Assembly (NCBI GenBank): GCA_964611755.1
Contig: CAZTBB010000002.1
Span: 42,769-106,768 of the forward strand
Origin: CAZTBB01 sp964611755
GTDB lineage: Bacteria; Pseudomonadota; Alphaproteobacteria; Micavibrionales; Micavibrionaceae
Length of the DNA: 64,000 nt
Direction of reading: 5' to 3'
The notes under the pieces are model-generated. The model was not told where the DNA came from and searched no databases. It saw nothing but the letters and a program-made list of their open reading frames with translations. The translations under genes were made by a program, and so were the position numbers. The first letter of the stretch is position 1; each line of letters starts with the position of its first letter. This document shows, in pieces, positions 27,647-37,517 of the stretch.

Positions 27647-29815
27647 ATGGCAAACGAGCACCCACCGCAGCCGCACCCGGACAATGCTGATGCCCCTCTG
27701 CCGCGGCTGAGCCCCATGCTCAAGATTTTCTCTGCTCCGGCCAAACAGGATGGATCGCCAAGTTGGACATTATTTCACCCCTTAACCAACAAATATTATC
27801 AGATTGGATGGGTTGAATTTGAATGCATAGCGCGGTTCACAAAAGCGCGCACGATCGGCGAATTAGTGTCGCTGGTGAATAAAGAGACATCATTGAATAT
27901 TGATAAAAAAGATGTGATGGCCGTTTTACATTTGTTGCAGCAATTCAAAGCGTTGGACATGCCTGTTGTGCCCATGGACAGCTATGAAGACAATAAGCCC
28001 AAGCAGCAAAATATTTTTGTAAAGCTGGCCCATAGTTATTTGTTCTTTAGTATACCGCTCGTAAAACCTCAGGAATTTCTGAAGCGCACTTACCCGTTTG
28101 TAAAGTTTTTTGGCCATTCTAATTTTTTGAAAGTGGTCATGATTGTGTTTTTTGTACTGGCTATTATGACGGCGGCGCGCCTTGATGAATTTACCCATAC
28201 ATTTGTGAATTTTATGTCGCTTGAGGGGGTTGTTACACTTTTTGCGACGTTATTCGTGATTAAAATTTTTCATGAACTCGGGCATGCCTACACAGCCTAT
28301 CACCATGGCGTAAGCGTTCCGCATATGGGGATCGCTTTTATGGTGATGTATCCTGTGCTTTATACCGAAACCTCCGCAGCCTGGCAGCTAAGCGATAGGC
28401 GGGCGCGAAAGAATATTGGTCTTGCAGGTATTAAAACCGAGCTGGTTTTGGCCACATGTGCTCTCCTGCTCTGGAATATTTCGCCGCCCGGCTTGTTACA
28501 AAGCATGGCGTTTGCCGTTGTCGGGATTGCCTTATTGGGGTCTTTATTTGTGAATTTGAACCCGTTAATGCGCTTTGATGGTTATTTTGTTTTGAGCGAT
28601 ATGCTTGGCATAGAAAATCTTCATGCAAAAGGGTTTGCGCGTGCCAAATGGTGGATACGAAAGACGCTTTGGGCGCTTGATGATCCGGCGCCCGATGATT
28701 TTGATCCCAAAACAGGACGGTTTTTGATTGTTTTTGGTTTAGCGACCATGATTTACCGTTTTTTCTTGTTTTTAGGGATCGCATTGCTGGTTTATTGGCT
28801 ATTTTTTAAGCCTCTAGGGCTTGTTTTAATGATTTTAGAGCTTGTTTGGTTCATTTTTGTGCCGATTTATCGGGAATTATCGCTCTGGTGGGAGAGAAAG
28901 GCCGATATTTGGGCTCAAAAACAGGCAAAAATTGTTATTTTGGCCTTTATTGCTGCGTTTTTGATGTTATTTACACCGATTTCCGGGCGCGTTCATGCGC
29001 CTGCAATGCTGTATGCCGAGAATAATCGCGTGATTTACCCTCCGGAAGAGGCGTTGATCGTGAGTCTGCATGTTCAGGACGGACAATTTGTTCAGCAAGG
29101 AGAGGTATTGGCGGTTTTAAAATCGGATATCTTGATGCGTGATATTGCCAAAGAGCGCGCAAAACTCATGGCTTTAAAGGCCAGAAAACGTGTGATGGCC
29201 AGCACGAACCCATCGCAAATCAAGGCTTTGAGCGAAGAAATCACTGTCTCGGAGGCGGTACTAGATGATCTGAATAAGAAACAAGAGCGTTTGATCATAC
29301 GTGCGCCTTTTGATGGGTATATCAGGCAGGATAACCCGTATCTAATTGAAAATATTATGGTTTCAGGCTCTCAGCCCTTGTTTTCCGTGGTTGATCCATC
29401 GCGCTTGCGGGTGAGTGCTTATGTGGATGAAAATGATATTGCCCGCCTTCAAGCCGGTCTGAAGGCACGTTTTATTTCGCATCACCATCTCATGGATCAT
29501 ATCCCATTAGAGATAGAGAGTTTGGAACGCACAGGAACGGATATTGTGCCCTGGATGGATTTAGCCTCAATTCACGCAGGCCCCATCGCCGGTGAACTGA
29601 AGTTCAATGAACGCAGCAATCAAGAACAGTTTATTGCCCGCAAAAGCCTTTATACTGTGCATTTTGGCGCTTTTTCTTCTGATTTCCTAGAGCAGGATAA
29701 TGCCGTTCTTGCCAAAAAGGGGAGTATTTGGATTGATGTCTCGCCCTATAGTCCCATGCACCGCTTTTTTCATGATTTCAGTGCGCTGGTTATTCGTGAG
29801 GCAGGATTTAACTAA
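27647..29815 (+). CDS. M50-like membrane metalloprotease with PqqD-like and HlyD-like domains
   Basis: 722 residues in three parts. Residues about 38-110 resemble the PqqD-like substrate-binding winged helix seen in peptide-processing systems (WTLFHPLTNKYYQIGWVEFE, then VMAVLHLLQQFKALD). The membrane core, about 160-440, holds the M50 site-2-protease signature H209-ELG-H213 and the third metal ligand D311 in NPLMRFDGYF. From about residue 460 follows a biotinyl-lipoyl/HlyD-like periplasmic domain (VSLHVQDGQFVQQGEVLAVL, then RAPFDGYIRQDNPY). The 'putative peptide zinc metalloprotease' group has this layout. It could recognise, clip and pass the substrate to the adaptors. Starts directly after the previous stop. 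No ABC ATPase gene is nearby. Confidence 0.85.
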   Translation: MANEHPPQPHPDNADAPLPRLSPMLKIFSAPAKQDGSPSWTLFHPLTNKYYQIGWVEFECIARFTKARTIGELVSLVNKETSLNIDKKDVMAVLHLLQQFKALDMPVVPMDSYEDNKPKQQNIFVKLAHSYLFFSIPLVKPQEFLKRTYPFVKFFGHSNFLKVVMIVFFVLAIMTAARLDEFTHTFVNFMSLEGVVTLFATLFVIKIFHELGHAYTAYHHGVSVPHMGIAFMVMYPVLYTETSAAWQLSDRRARKNIGLAGIKTELVLATCALLLWNISPPGLLQSMAFAVVGIALLGSLFVNLNPLMRFDGYFVLSDMLGIENLHAKGFARAKWWIRKTLWALDDPAPDDFDPKTGRFLIVFGLATMIYRFFLFLGIALLVYWLFFKPLGLVLMILELVWFIFVPIYRELSLWWERKADIWAQKQAKIVILAFIAAFLMLFTPISGRVHAPAMLYAENNRVIYPPEEALIVSLHVQDGQFVQQGEVLAVLKSDILMRDIAKERAKLMALKARKRVMASTNPSQIKALSEEITVSEAVLDDLNKKQERLIIRAPFDGYIRQDNPYLIENIMVSGSQPLFSVVDPSRLRVSAYVDENDIARLQAGLKARFISHHHLMDHIPLEIESLERTGTDIVPWMDLASIHAGPIAGELKFNERSNQEQFIARKSLYTVHFGAFSSDFLEQDNAVLAKKGSIWIDVSPYSPMHRFFHDFSALVIREAGFN

Positions 29816-29899
29816 CGGTCTGATTTACATAGAAAATTAAAGGTTTGATAAGCAAATCAGCATACAATGGTAGATGTAATGTATGTAGCGTGGAGGGCC

Positions 29900-29930
29900 T
29901 GTGCATTTTTTAAAAAAAACAGAATGCACA
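29900..29930 (+). promoter_or_regulatory. mRNA hairpin just upstream of the giant adhesin start
   Basis: TGTGCATT (29900-29907) and AATGCACA (29923-29930) are perfect complements separated by a T/A-rich 15-base loop whose own T and A runs could extend the stem. The ribosome site AGGGAA (29935-29940) and the TTG start (29943) follow at once. It is not followed by a T-run, so it is unlikely to be a plain terminator; a processing or translational control element is more likely. Confidence 0.5.
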
Positions 29931-29942
29931 TGACAGGGAAAT

Positions 29943-32900
29943 TTGAAGAGAAAAAACATTATAATTCAAGAGCTTGAGAAGAGGTTGATGCTGGATGCAT
30001 CGCTTACGGCTCTTGCGACCACTACGGTGCTTGCCGAGGATACGGTCAATGCGGCGCCTCAAATTCTCGATAGTGATGTTACGATCGGTGGATCCACCAA
30101 TAATTTTGATGGGGAATCGCTCACTGTTAGCGGAAGCGGACTGGCTCAAGACCAGCTCTCGATCAATAATGAAGGTAATGGTGCTGGCCAGATTGGCTTT
30201 GATGGCGTGAATGTCAGCTATGGCGGTACGGTGATTGGTGTTGTCTCCTCGGATGGCTCGAACGGATCTGATTTGGTAATTGATTTTGATGCGGATGCCG
30301 ACCAAGCAGGATTAGAGCGTTTGATCGAGAATATCACCTATGCGAATAATTCAGATGATCCGACAACATCACGAACATTCAGCTTTTCTATTGGTGCCTT
30401 GTTTTCGGAAGACATGGATGTTGTGATTGTGGCCAATAACGAAGCGCCAAGTGTGGATACCAATAATGGTGTTACGGTTTTGGAGGGCGCATCAATCGGC
30501 ATTACGGCGGCCGAACTGGGTATATCCGATCCGGACCATGCCGATGCCAATGTGACGATCACAATTACCGGCGCTCCATCGAATGGACAGCTGGAATTAA
30601 CAACCAATGCAGGGGTCGCAATCAACAGCTTCACTCTGGCTGATCTCAATGCGAACCGTGTTATCTATGTGCACAATGATAGCAATACGGTGGCCGATAG
30701 TTTTAATTTCACAGTTACCGACGGCACGGATACGACAGGCGCGAACACATTTAACATTACGGTGACGCCTGTGAATGATCCGTTTGCTTTGGATACCAAT
30801 GCGGGCGCGGATGTGTCCATTGGCGGAGAAACCGGAATTGGCGGCGAAGAGGTGCCGGCCAAATTCGGTAACGTCGTACGCACATTAAGCGGTGTCGGTC
30901 AGCACGGAAATCTTCAAGGCTTTGTTGATAACCAGAATACGCAATTCTCGCTTATTTTTACCACGCCGGGCTCCACGCCCAATAGTGTCCCTGGGGAGGT
31001 CTTGTTCGAAAGTGGGGGCGCCGGGCGCGGGATTGGTTTGTACCTGAACAATCAGGGCGAATTGGCATGGCATATTGGCCCCGCAACGGCGACGCCGCGC
31101 CTGACATCGCCTATATCGCTTGATCCAAATACGCAATATGCGGTTGTCATCGAAATTGATAACACCAATGATGAAGTGCGCATGCATTATGCGCAGGCGG
31201 GTGATTTTACATGGTTCCAATTTGGCCGCGGCGCGGAGGCCACGCTGAATAATTACACTGACACCGATTTTGATGGCGGGAATGGCGCAGGCCTTGGCGT
31301 TGTCGGATCGGGATCTTATGGCGGGTTTAATGGCGCTGTTAGCGGGCAGACGACCTTTCAGGGCAGTATTGACAGCGATCTGATCCTAACGCGTTTTCCA
31401 GCCGGGGGGACAATCATCGAGAATACCAAGCTGGTTGTAACCGATCCAGATACAACGGCGGCCAATATTGTTTACACCATTACCACGGATGCGGCCGATG
31501 GCGAGCTATACAATAATGGCGTGCTTTTATCGGTCAATGATACCTTCACCCAAGCCGATCTGGATGCCGGATTGATTACCTATACGCATGGCGGCGCGGT
31601 GGATGCGGCCGATAGTTTTATTTTTAGTGTCACGGATGGAACAACTGTTCTGAATAACCAGACCTATAATATCACGGTTGATGTGGTCAATGATGCGCCT
31701 GTTGTTGATACAACAAGCACTTTGGTTGTCGCCGAAGATGCGAATAATGGCGATGTTGTCGGAACAGTCGTGGCAACCGATTCCGATCCCGGCCAAACCT
31801 TGACGTATTCGATTACAGGGGGGACAGGCAATGGCATTTTTGATATTGATGCCAATACAGGTCAGGTAACGGTTTTAAACAATGCGACGCTCGATTTTGA
31901 GACGACGGCGTCTTATACCTTGACCGTACGCGCAACAGATGATTTTGGTGTCCCTGCCTTTGATGAGCATACCTTTACGGTCACAGTGCAGGATATTTAC
32001 GAAGGCGTGGCGCCCAATTTCACCTTTACCGGCCCGTTTAATGTGAATGAGAATTCCGGGAACAACACCAATGTCGGGACGGTCACAGCGGCCGATGGTG
32101 ATGGTGATAACATCACCTATTCGATTGTCGGCGGGAATGTGAATAACGCATTCAAGATTGATGCGAATACCGGATTAATCCGCGTAAACGGCAATGACAA
32201 GATCGATTTCGAGACGCGGGCATCCTATACGCTGACGGTTCGAGCGACAGATAATAGTGTTGATGCGGAATTCACAAATACGGCCGTGACAATCACGGTG
32301 AATGATTTGAACGAAGGGCCGAGCCTTGATATTGGCGAGATTATCGAAGCACAGAATAACGGTGTGTATTATTCATCGGCGACGGGTAATTTTTATCAAT
32401 ATGTGAACAGCAATGTTAAATACTGGCAAGCCGAGGCTGCGGCTGCGGCTGCAACATTAAATGGTGTGAACGGGCATTTGGTCACAATTACTTCGGCGGC
32501 AGAAAATGCATTTGTTGATTCTATTATTGGAAACCATGTCTGGCTCGCGGCCAATGATCTGACCGTTGAAGGTGAATGGCGCTGGCTTGTTGGCCCCGAA
32601 GAAGGAATACAATTCTCCCAAGGCGGCAATCCGGTTAACGGCATGTATGAGAACTGGAATGGCTCTGAACCGAATACAGCCAGCCGTGACCGCGCCATAT
32701 TGCATACAAACGGGCGCTGGTATGATGAGGATAACAATGCCAATCGCCGCTATTTGATTGAGTGGGAAAACGGTGATTATGGTGTCATCAATAATACGGC
32801 CTACACAATTTCACATACCGCCGCGGATGCATCCGATGTCGCCTTGAATTATTCGGTCGGCACTATCGAGAGTTATGATGATGATGGGGATACGCTGGAA

Positions 32901-35900
32901 TACTCAATTCAGGGCGGCAATGGCGATGGTATCTTTGCCATAGATATCAATACAGGCGAGATTACCATTGCCGATAAAACCAATCTGGATGCAACAATTA
33001 CGGATAGCTATACGCTGACCATTCGTGTTCAGGAACAGGGCGGCGGGTTGTTTGCCGAAAAAGATATTACGATTACATTCGATCAGGCCCTATCCGTGGC
33101 AAAAAATAATGCGGTAACCGTGACGGAAAACGCGTCTGTGACAATCGATAATACCGATTTGCAGGTGATTGATTCCGATACGGCTTCAACGGATTTGGTG
33201 TATACAGTAACCGCGCAGCCAGCCAATGGTCAGCTGGAGTTGACCAGCGCGCCTGGGTTTGCGATTACGACATTCACACAAGATGATATTGATAATAACC
33301 GTGTGATCTTTGTGCATGATGGATCGGAAACGCTGAGCGATAGTTTTGTTTTCAGTGTGACTGACGGCTCCGAGACCATCACCAACCAGACCTTCAATCT
33401 CACAGTTGATCCTGTGAATCAGGGGCCGAGCATTTCTACAAATGCAGGGGCAACAGTGGCCGAGGGCGGCAGTGTGACAATCACCGCGGCGCGTTTGGCC
33501 GGAACGGATGGCGATGATAATGCGACCGGCATTACCTATACGGCGAATAATTTGATCAATGGTCATATTGAGGTAAACGGCGTTGTTCAAAATACCTTTA
33601 CGCAAGATGATATTAACAATAACCGCGTCGTCTTTGTGCATGATGGCGCCGAAGGCAATGGCAGTTTTGATTTCGCATTGGCGGATGGCGGCGAAGATGG
33701 TGCTGGTGCTGCGAATGGAACATTTACGATCACAAAGACGGATGTGAATGATGCGCCGTTAATTACAACCAATAACCCGGCCACCGTCGATGAAGGCGGG
33801 CAGGTGATCATCACAACGGCCGAGCTCAATGTCACGGATCCGGATGATGCCGGTGCCGGATTGACCTATACCTTATCGAATATCGAGAATGGATTTGTTG
33901 TTTTATCGACAGATCCGGCGGTTCCTATTCTATCTTTTACTCAAGCGGATCTCGATGCGGGGCGTGTTGTTTTCAGACATGGCGGCGGGGAGAATAACGG
34001 GTCGTTTGATGTGAGTGTGGCGGATGGCGGCGAAAATGGAGCCGCAGCAGACACAGTCACATTTACGGTGACACGCAATCCAATCAACGATGCGCCGAGC
34101 ATATTGATTAATGCCGGATCCAACGTAAACCAGAACAGCATTGTTATCTTAAAGCGCGCTGTGCTTTTGGCGCAGGACCCGGATGATAATGGTGCAGGCA
34201 TCACATTTACCGTGACCGGCACAGTCAATGGACAGTTGGAATATCTGGCCAATCCAAATGTCGCCATAAACAGTTTTACTCAAGATGACATTGATAACTC
34301 GCTGGTTATTTTCCGTCATTCCGGCCCGCCCGGTGCCGCCAGTTTTGATTTCACGGTGGCCGATGGCGGTGAAGATGGTGCAGGCACGGAAAATGGCACA
34401 TTTAATTTTGTCGTTGATAATTCCAATGATGCACCAACAATTTCTACAAATGCGGCGCCGACTTTTGCCGAAGGATCAACGAGTACAATTACAACGGCCA
34501 TGCTGGATTCATTTGACTCGGACGATTTTGGCGTAGACCTGACATGGACGATTAGTAACCTGAGCGCGAATGGCTATGTGCAACTTTCAACAAATCCGGG
34601 CACAGCAATTACAACATTTACGCAGGCCGATTTGGATAATGGCCTTGTGCAATATGTGCATGATGGATCAGAAACAATTGCGGCAAGCTTTGATATTCAG
34701 GTGGCCGATGGCGGCGAAGATGGGGCCGCCCCCGATACAGGCACCTTTAACATTGTTATTGATCCGGTCAATGAGGCACCGACCATAACAGGCGATCTGA
34801 CATTGACTGTGACAGAAGGATCATTTGTTACACTGACGACTGTTGATCTCGGCTTTAGCGATGTTGATGACGGCGCAACAGGTGTGACGTATACAGCCAG
34901 CAATCTCAGCAATGGCCATATTGAAGTGAATGGGGTGGTTCAAAATACATTTACGGCCGATCAGTTGAATAACGGGCTTGTTCGTTTTGTGCATGATGGC
35001 GGCGAAGCGGCAACAGCCGGGTTTGATGTTTCCTTGGCCGATGGCGGTGAAGATGGCGCAGGCACAGACAGTGCATCAATTTCTATTTCTGTTAATCCGG
35101 TCAATGATGCCCCGGTTTTGGGTGTCAATGCGGGCGGTACTATGAATGAAGGTGGCCGTCTTACACTGACGAACGCGATGCTGAACGAAGCAGATGTAGA
35201 TGATGCTGGCGCTGGCATTTCATATAGTGCCGCCAATTTGACCAATGGTCATATCGAGGTAAACGGCGTTGTTCAAAATACATTTACCCAAGCCGATATT
35301 GATAATGGATTGGTTGTGTTTGTGCATGATGGATCGGAAACTCTTGCGGCCAGCTTTGATTTCGCTTTAGCTGATGGCGGAGAGAACGGTGCGGGCGTTG
35401 TGAATGGGACCTTTAATATTGTTGTGAATGCAACCAACGACATTCCGACACTTGCATTAAATGGCGGCGCGACAGTAGAAGAAGGTGCGGTTGCTACGCT
35501 TGATAATACCGTCTTGCGCGCAACAGATATCGAAAGTGCCGATGGCGGGCTTATCTTTACGATTACATCATTGCCTGATGGTGTGCTGGAAAATACAAAT
35601 AGCGCGGCTATTCTTTTGGTGGGCGATACATTCACACAAGCCGATCTGGATAATGGCTTTATTCGTTACACGCATCATGGCGGCGAGGGCGCATCAGAGA
35701 CATTATCCTTCACAATTGGTGATGGCACCGATACGTCCGCAGAGTTTGATTTTGCCTTCACGATTACTCCGGTTAATGACAATCCAACCACAATTATGAT
35801 GGATGGCGGATCTGTTGAAGAAAACAGTGCGATGGGTGAGGTTGTTGCCACATTGGATACGGATGATCCTGATTTGCCGGGTGATAATATCACATACACC

Positions 35901-36596
35901 ATTACCAATGATGTTAACGGCATGGTCAGCATTTCAGGCAACCAAATCATCGTCAGTGATCTGATAGATTTTGAAATCATGGAGTCATTGATTGTTGATA
36001 TCACGGCCGATGATGGCAATGGCGGTATCGTATCTTCCAGCTTTATGATCACTATTCTGGATCAAAATGAACGATCCAATGACATCACGCTTATTTTAAG
36101 AGAACCGGCCAGAGAGCGCGGATCAGATTTGGTCCTGACAACAGAAAAAATTCAAAATGTTGATGAGGTATTGAGCCTGAGCCGTGTCATCAAAGATGGG
36201 TTCAATAATGCCTTTATTGAGGATGAACAATCCGAACAAATATTAAGAGAGAGCACAACAATGTTGCTCAAGACGATATTATCCGAAGGCAATCCTATTG
36301 TGTTGGGAGATGCCATTCAGGCACTCCAGGAGGAGATATCCGCTGATGAATCCGATGCGATTGGCAGTGCGGGGCCAGAGGGTCAATTGACAACATTGGA
36401 ACAGGCTTTGGCCTTTATGGAGAGTATGGATCAGGATCAATTTGAGAACTTGTTGACAATTTCCAGAGATGGCGGCGGTGAGGCCGAAGGTCTTGAGATC
36501 GATCTGAAGCGCATTGAAAAAGACCTGCATAACATTATCAACTATCACCAGATCAAGCAGAAAAAACTATATGATGCTTTGGCTGATAATGCCTAA
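29943..36596 (+). CDS. Giant surface adhesin with LEPR-XLL-like N-terminus, LamG-like, C-type lectin-like and cadherin/CSPG-type repeats
   Basis: 2217 residues, TTG start. The N-terminus MKRKNIIIQELEKRLMLDAS matches the LEPR-XLL type leader of long repetitive exported proteins; no Sec signal peptide is present. Order: an N-terminal beta repeat (about 40-165, ending NITYANNSDD), one CSPG-type repeat, a LamG/concanavalin-like domain (about 305-486), another CSPG-type repeat, two cadherin repeats (587-796), a C-type lectin-like domain (about 798-946, with EPN at 909-911 and WYDED), a further cadherin-like repeat, eight CSPG-type repeats (1049-1946), a last cadherin repeat, and a helical C-terminal tail (about 2045-2217). 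There are no RTX nonapeptides. Probable calcium-dependent adhesin or predation/biofilm factor. Last gene of the exporter operon; seven bases before the convergent lysR stop. Confidence 0.88.
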   Translation: MKRKNIIIQELEKRLMLDASLTALATTTVLAEDTVNAAPQILDSDVTIGGSTNNFDGESLTVSGSGLAQDQLSINNEGNGAGQIGFDGVNVSYGGTVIGVVSSDGSNGSDLVIDFDADADQAGLERLIENITYANNSDDPTTSRTFSFSIGALFSEDMDVVIVANNEAPSVDTNNGVTVLEGASIGITAAELGISDPDHADANVTITITGAPSNGQLELTTNAGVAINSFTLADLNANRVIYVHNDSNTVADSFNFTVTDGTDTTGANTFNITVTPVNDPFALDTNAGADVSIGGETGIGGEEVPAKFGNVVRTLSGVGQHGNLQGFVDNQNTQFSLIFTTPGSTPNSVPGEVLFESGGAGRGIGLYLNNQGELAWHIGPATATPRLTSPISLDPNTQYAVVIEIDNTNDEVRMHYAQAGDFTWFQFGRGAEATLNNYTDTDFDGGNGAGLGVVGSGSYGGFNGAVSGQTTFQGSIDSDLILTRFPAGGTIIENTKLVVTDPDTTAANIVYTITTDAADGELYNNGVLLSVNDTFTQADLDAGLITYTHGGAVDAADSFIFSVTDGTTVLNNQTYNITVDVVNDAPVVDTTSTLVVAEDANNGDVVGTVVATDSDPGQTLTYSITGGTGNGIFDIDANTGQVTVLNNATLDFETTASYTLTVRATDDFGVPAFDEHTFTVTVQDIYEGVAPNFTFTGPFNVNENSGNNTNVGTVTAADGDGDNITYSIVGGNVNNAFKIDANTGLIRVNGNDKIDFETRASYTLTVRATDNSVDAEFTNTAVTITVNDLNEGPSLDIGEIIEAQNNGVYYSSATGNFYQYVNSNVKYWQAEAAAAAATLNGVNGHLVTITSAAENAFVDSIIGNHVWLAANDLTVEGEWRWLVGPEEGIQFSQGGNPVNGMYENWNGSEPNTASRDRAILHTNGRWYDEDNNANRRYLIEWENGDYGVINNTAYTISHTAADASDVALNYSVGTIESYDDDGDTLEYSIQGGNGDGIFAIDINTGEITIADKTNLDATITDSYTLTIRVQEQGGGLFAEKDITITFDQALSVAKNNAVTVTENASVTIDNTDLQVIDSDTASTDLVYTVTAQPANGQLELTSAPGFAITTFTQDDIDNNRVIFVHDGSETLSDSFVFSVTDGSETITNQTFNLTVDPVNQGPSISTNAGATVAEGGSVTITAARLAGTDGDDNATGITYTANNLINGHIEVNGVVQNTFTQDDINNNRVVFVHDGAEGNGSFDFALADGGEDGAGAANGTFTITKTDVNDAPLITTNNPATVDEGGQVIITTAELNVTDPDDAGAGLTYTLSNIENGFVVLSTDPAVPILSFTQADLDAGRVVFRHGGGENNGSFDVSVADGGENGAAADTVTFTVTRNPINDAPSILINAGSNVNQNSIVILKRAVLLAQDPDDNGAGITFTVTGTVNGQLEYLANPNVAINSFTQDDIDNSLVIFRHSGPPGAASFDFTVADGGEDGAGTENGTFNFVVDNSNDAPTISTNAAPTFAEGSTSTITTAMLDSFDSDDFGVDLTWTISNLSANGYVQLSTNPGTAITTFTQADLDNGLVQYVHDGSETIAASFDIQVADGGEDGAAPDTGTFNIVIDPVNEAPTITGDLTLTVTEGSFVTLTTVDLGFSDVDDGATGVTYTASNLSNGHIEVNGVVQNTFTADQLNNGLVRFVHDGGEAATAGFDVSLADGGEDGAGTDSASISISVNPVNDAPVLGVNAGGTMNEGGRLTLTNAMLNEADVDDAGAGISYSAANLTNGHIEVNGVVQNTFTQADIDNGLVVFVHDGSETLAASFDFALADGGENGAGVVNGTFNIVVNATNDIPTLALNGGATVEEGAVATLDNTVLRATDIESADGGLIFTITSLPDGVLENTNSAAILLVGDTFTQADLDNGFIRYTHHGGEGASETLSFTIGDGTDTSAEFDFAFTITPVNDNPTTIMMDGGSVEENSAMGEVVATLDTDDPDLPGDNITYTITNDVNGMVSISGNQIIVSDLIDFEIMESLIVDITADDGNGGIVSSSFMITILDQNERSNDITLILREPARERGSDLVLTTEKIQNVDEVLSLSRVIKDGFNNAFIEDEQSEQILRESTTMLLKTILSEGNPIVLGDAIQALQEEISADESDAIGSAGPEGQLTTLEQALAFMESMDQDQFENLLTISRDGGGEAEGLEIDLKRIEKDLHNIINYHQIKQKKLYDALADNA
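33087..35780 (+). repeat. Eight tandem CSPG/cadherin-type repeats inside the adhesin gene
   Basis: Units of about 110 codons with the recurring pattern [NAGATVEEGG], [TQADLDNGLVxFVHDG], [VADGGEDGAG], [NPVNDAP]. At DNA level most units have diverged, but the segment encoding NGHIEVNGVVQNTFT is shared: 33558-33595 and 35244-35281 match in 37 of 38 bases, and a third, more diverged copy lies at 34911-34948. Confidence 0.8.
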
Positions 36597-36603
36597 ATAG
36601 GAT

Positions 36604-37500
36604 TTAATCTTTCATTTCTGTTTTAAAATAGTGTGCCATATGGTCAATGAATGTGCGTATCTTCGTCGATAGATGGCGTGTGTGTTGATACACCGCATAG
36701 ATGTTAAAATCTTGTTCTTCATATTTCTCAAGCACAATTTGAAGGGCACCGCTTTTGATCGATTTTTGAACAATGAATGTGGGCAACAAGGTAATGCCGC
36801 ATCCACTCAAGGCTGCTTCATGGAGCAGATCACCATTATCCGATGAGAAGCTACCGTTGACTGTTTGCCATGTCTTTTTGCCATCACATAAAAATGGCCA
36901 TGACTTCCCCTCGGCCAGATTGAGATAGCTCATGCAATTATGCTGCAATAAATCTTCCGGCGTTTGAGGTGTGCCGTATTTTTTCAGATATGCCGGGGTA
37001 GCACAGACAACGCGGCGGCACTCAATCAGCTTTTTGGCGATCAGGCTTGAATCATCAAGAGGTCCCGTTCGTATGGCCAGATCATAACCTTCATTGATCA
37101 AATTAATATGCCGATCGGATAGATAGGTTTTGATACTCACCTCTTTATATTGATCCAGATAAGAGGCAATGGCCGGCCCCAAATATTGCATCCCGAAGCT
37201 AAGCGGGGCGGCCAGTTTGATTTCACCAACCGGTTTATCCATGTGATGGCGGATACGCGCTTCAACCTCTTCGAGCTCATCGGTGAATTTACTGACATAT
37301 TCAAGATAGCTATAGCCTGTATCGGTTAATCTGACTTTACGGGTGGTGCGCATGAGGAGTTGCGTGCCGAGAAAATCCTCCAGATCCTTAATGCGTTTGC
37401 TAACGACCGAATTGGCGAGCCCCAATTTTCTGGCAGCCGCAGCAAAGCTACCGCTCTCCCCTACGGCTCTGAAGGCTTGCATATTGGCGAGTTTATCCAT
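36604..37500 (-). CDS. LysR-family transcriptional regulator
   Basis: 298 residues. The N-terminal winged helix (residues 4-62) is plain: FRAVGESGSFAAAARKLGL, then SVVSKRIKDLEDFLGTQLL and TRKVRLTDTG. A linker helix and a periplasmic-binding-like effector domain follow. It lies back to back with a pirin/nitroreductase pair, the usual arrangement for a LysR protein and its target, with a 115-base gap containing a palindrome at 37518-37527. The sensed compound is unknown; the targets suggest an electrophile, quinone or nitro compound. Start ATG at 37500. Confidence 0.93.
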   Translation of the reverse strand: MDKLANMQAFRAVGESGSFAAAARKLGLANSVVSKRIKDLEDFLGTQLLMRTTRKVRLTDTGYSYLEYVSKFTDELEEVEARIRHHMDKPVGEIKLAAPLSFGMQYLGPAIASYLDQYKEVSIKTYLSDRHINLINEGYDLAIRTGPLDDSSLIAKKLIECRRVVCATPAYLKKYGTPQTPEDLLQHNCMSYLNLAEGKSWPFLCDGKKTWQTVNGSFSSDNGDLLHEAALSGCGITLLPTFIVQKSIKSGALQIVLEKYEEQDFNIYAVYQHTRHLSTKIRTFIDHMAHYFKTEMKD

Positions 37501-37517
37501 GTTTTAATTATTCCATA

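Noticed and set aside
33087..35780. Repeat block considered as CRISPR or tandem satellite
   Set aside because: Units of about 330 bases are in-frame protein repeats without short palindromic repeats or spacers.
29943..36596. RTX-type calcium-binding repeats in the adhesin
   Set aside because: No GGxGxDxUx nonapeptides were found, including at the C-terminus, so a classical RTX/type I substrate label is not supported.
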